Shown here piece by piece: positions 61,213 through 64,000 of a stretch of DNA of 64,000 bases. Below the pieces are notes generated by a model that saw only the letters and a list, made by a program, of their open reading frames with translations, was not told the origin of the DNA and did not search any database. The stretch is taken from contig CP141147.1 in assembly GCA_035235625.1 (NCBI GenBank), positions 8,793,001 to 8,857,000 of the forward strand, read 5' to 3'. The stretch is from Saururus chinensis (lineage: Eukaryota; Streptophyta; Magnoliopsida; Piperales; Saururaceae). The position numbers and the translations under genes were made by a program. How positions within the stretch are numbered: the stretch's first letter is position 1; every line of letters begins with the position of its first letter.

Positions 61213-63303
61213 ATGAAAAAGCGTATCACAAACTCCACCATTACCAAACTCTAGGGAAAATAAGTCTTTGCAGACTTTTCAATTAAAACTCTAAGGAACC
61301 TAAGACTCTATGGCTCAAGGTTCCGCATAGTCAAAGCACAGTCCATAATAATTTATTTAGGTCACATGTTCGCTCCAAATGAACGAATACGTTCTCACAC
61401 CATTTATTAACCCATAATCACCCCTGAAGGTAAATTATTATAGTTAATATATTATTAAGGGTACTTTTAGTCAATTAAAACCCCCCTTGTCCCATGGTAA
61501 GGCTTTAACTAATTATATATTATTTTTACAGTTTATATATATATATATATTATATATATATATATATAATATTTTAAAATGCTAAAATGGGTGAAGATTT
61601 GACCTGAACCGGCCCAAATTCGATCTGAACCGGGCCAGCTCAGATCTATTGACCTAGTAAGACACGCAACTTGTGCGGGTCGGCTCAGGACCATTTTCTT
61701 CCCCATGATGTTCCAAACTTCCGAGCTTCATGCAAACTGGAGCAGAGGAGGTCCGGCTGGTGAGCTACCGCCAGCCTTTCCGCCTTGGTATGTTGAAAAA
61801 TCCGGCTGCCGCCTGAGGATTGTCCCTGACGTTACATTTCGCACCAAAAGATGAAAATTTTCCCATTCCATACGCGCCCAGGGAGGAGGAGGGCGGCAGC
61901 CAATGAGCCGCTGGTTGTCTGGCCATCTAGAACAGCCGAAAGCTACCTCCGCCGACCCTTGGGTGGCTTTAAACCCACTTCTGGCACTGCCGGTGCTATC
62001 TTTCGTCTCCTTTCCACCACTCACATCTGCTTAGACGCAGAGGTAAAGCATGGCTCCTTCACCTAGTCTGAGCAGCTATCCGACAAAGCCCATTAGAAGC
62101 AATCCTTCGTCGACCCTGGCAGGAGTTTGTGGAGGTGGCCATCCGCTCTCCATGACTGTCTAACAAGTTTTCTTTTTTTTTTTTTATTCCGAAGTTTCCC
62201 TGAGAGAAGGAGAGTTGTGGTCCTTCTGTAGCTCCCTCTGTCGACCCTGGGGGTATGATGACATATATTGCCGGCTATGCCAGTATCAGCTGCCCCTGCA
62301 TTTTACTGTCTTCAATGACGAAAAAAAATAGAGTTGCATTCCCTACTCGGTTACTTGATCTATCCGACATCACTAAGGTCGCTGGACCTCTATCGGGCTA
62401 CTGCTTCGATCTTGTAACCCTCCCTTCAGAACTCGGTTATGCCTGCAGCAGTCATCGGCCGCCCATATCCCTTCATTCCGGCGGCGGGAAGATTCAACCA
62501 GAGATTCTTCATGGACTTCCAGGCCAAAAGTCAAACAATTTCTAGCCGAAGGGGCTTCTCCCCAACCGTGACCAAACTCAAAAGCTTCCCTAGTCCAATT
62601 CCTCCCGCTACAGAGCCTGTAAGGAGTGCTCCCATTGTCCAACAGTGCACTAGTGTTCTTCTGGCCGCACTGTGTCAGGATGACTCGATTAAGCATCAGC
62701 CTGGTAGGATGTTTGATTATAACATGATTTATTAACAGATAACATCCACTAGTGAATACAGATGAACTCTCGCACCCATCACCGCGTATGAGAAACCAAA
62801 GTGCAGCCCAATCTCTTCACAGTTTATACAGGAAGTTTTAATGCCGTAATGTTTTTAAATTAACACTTAAGCACATTCTCATGAACATAAATTATAAACA
62901 AGGATCCTACCTCTTCCCGGTGGTGTCTTCGCGCACTCTCCTCCTCCTTTGCATGTGATGGACCCTCTTTTCTGTCACTAGAACCTCAAGGCTCTAAGCT
63001 TTAATGGCTTCGCCAAAGGCTTATGAAGGAGATGGAGGCTAGGGTTTGCTTCAGGAGAGTTTAAATAGAGGAAGGGAGAGGGGGGCCTTGTTCTAAAAGA
63101 GGAATGTTGTGGTACCTGATTGCCAATTACCCCAACGCCAAGTCACCCCTAAGTAGTCCCCACTAGGTGACCCTACCCAAATTAAAACCCCTAATAAATA
63201 AAAACCCTAACTATGCTAATTTTTTCATCTAATAATTATAGAAAAATATAGAAAAATGCCAAAAAAATTCAAAAAATTACTTGGATATTCCCGGACGCTA
63301 CAC
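61213..63303 (-). mobile_element. Probable minus-strand LTR (start at 63303)
   Basis: On the minus strand it begins TGTAGCGTCCGGGAATATCC, similar to the long LTR start TGTAATGTCCCGG, and has a ctctatttaaac TATA-like box about 240 bases in (near 63065). A pyrimidine-rich leader with caaaccctagcc follows. The other end is not defined; no matching target duplication or CA end is certain. An AT palindromic tract lies at 61541-61575. Confidence 0.45.
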
Positions 63304-64000
63304 CGCATAAGGGGTGAAGGGCGTGGGTAGATGCTCAAGGATATAGGAGATGTGGAGGGCTTTGGTGGAGAATCTAGTCGATGGAAGAGCCAGATGATTG
63401 CTAGGTGGCTCAAAAGAGACACCTAAACCCTAAACTGTACAATTGGCTACATGCACATGTGGCAAAAAAAACCACTCGAGGTCCATAAGGGTATGAGAGC
63501 TAAGGTCAGGAGATGATGACTAGTAGAAACAACAACATTGCCAATCGCAACCCACAAACAACACTAATGGTGCGGGCAGCTATGCATCTAGCATGGTTGA
63601 GGACGGAGGGGTAGGAGCATGGTAGACTAAGGTCAGAAAGGCCATCATCATGCTTCATGCCAAGGCCAACCAGATAGAGGTTGGCTTGAAGCTAGCAACC
63701 GGAGTTGGCTGCAGAGTGCAAAGCTGCAAAGTGTAGAATGCATAGGTCACTTCGTATGGCAAAAGAGATGGAATCAGGTTGGATGGGGATAGACCTTACC
63801 ATCATTGGGCCTGGGTGGAGCCCACAGTGAATGGATGGCCACAACTTCTAGTGACAACAACCAAAAATGTATCCATGAGTCATTGGGCTCTATGTAAAAT
63901 TGAGCATGAGCGGAGACTAGAACGGTGGTGGGGTTGAGCTAGGGGGCCGGTCGGGCTGGGCTAGAGTGGATATGCAGCCATTGCTAGTCTGAAGCGGAAT
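63304..64000. other. Unassigned DNA to right edge
   Basis: GC content is higher than the flanks. No gene, LTR end or motif is recognised; it may be internal to another repeat. Confidence 0.4.

Noticed and set aside
61323-61327. ccgca as target duplication for the 63303 LTR (ccgca also follows 63303)
   Set aside because: The sequence after the left ccgca is tagtc, not a TG LTR end, so the match may be chance.

Overview
The window is nuclear DNA of a flowering plant. It is AT-rich and intron-containing, has one clear housekeeping gene in a canonical eight-coding-exon structure, and is otherwise dominated by nested LTR retrotransposons of plant type (Ty3/gypsy chromovirus and Ty1/copia) plus LINE pieces. 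Species cannot be fixed from the sequence. The GC-rich codons in two kinase fragments hint weakly at a monocot (inference).

Layout. 1-10 kb: the edge of a decayed copia gag, then three minus-strand copies of one F-box family. The largest (4405-5583) is open for 392 codons except for a single TGA. 10-19.7 kb: no intact gene, but many local and tandem duplications, including an ~855-bp duplication that carries two GC-rich CIPK/SnRK3-like kinase catalytic-loop fragments (16.2 and 16.95 kb). 20.19-25.6 kb: a complete minus-strand gene for translation initiation factor eIF3 subunit i (326 aa, WD40 propeller), with a 5'-UTR intron and a leader/promoter carrying a telo-box and two GACGTC palindromes.

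26.7-64 kb: layered transposons. Solo LTR S1 (26698-29965) has a perfect TTTGG target duplication. A copia 3' LTR (46298 back to 30266, minus strand) is split by solo LTR S2 (30995-46093, ATGTG duplication), and S2 is itself split by an 11.7-kb gypsy composite (32499-44167) flanked by GTTTT. Both outer termini of that composite are U5 ends of the same LTR family, one in each orientation. Inside are a decayed pol, a second gag-only unit sharing the LTR, tandem primer-binding sites, and the intron-containing 5' end of an unrelated host gene lodged in an LTR. Further right come the decayed copia pol (46.3-48.6 kb), a gypsy integrase/LTR remnant, solo LTR S4 (49739-52123), a LINE 3' end split by solo LTR S3 (52856-55580), and a gypsy element with a very long 4.86-kb LTR (56114-60970) followed by its PBS and a short leader. 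A further probable minus-strand LTR ends at 63303.

The only gene likely to make functional protein is eIF3i. The most unusual structures are the U5-to-U5 composite, the captured host-gene 5' end, and paired hairpins at the same offset in three different LTRs whose arm sequences differ while pairing is kept. All family assignments come from reading motifs; no database search was run.
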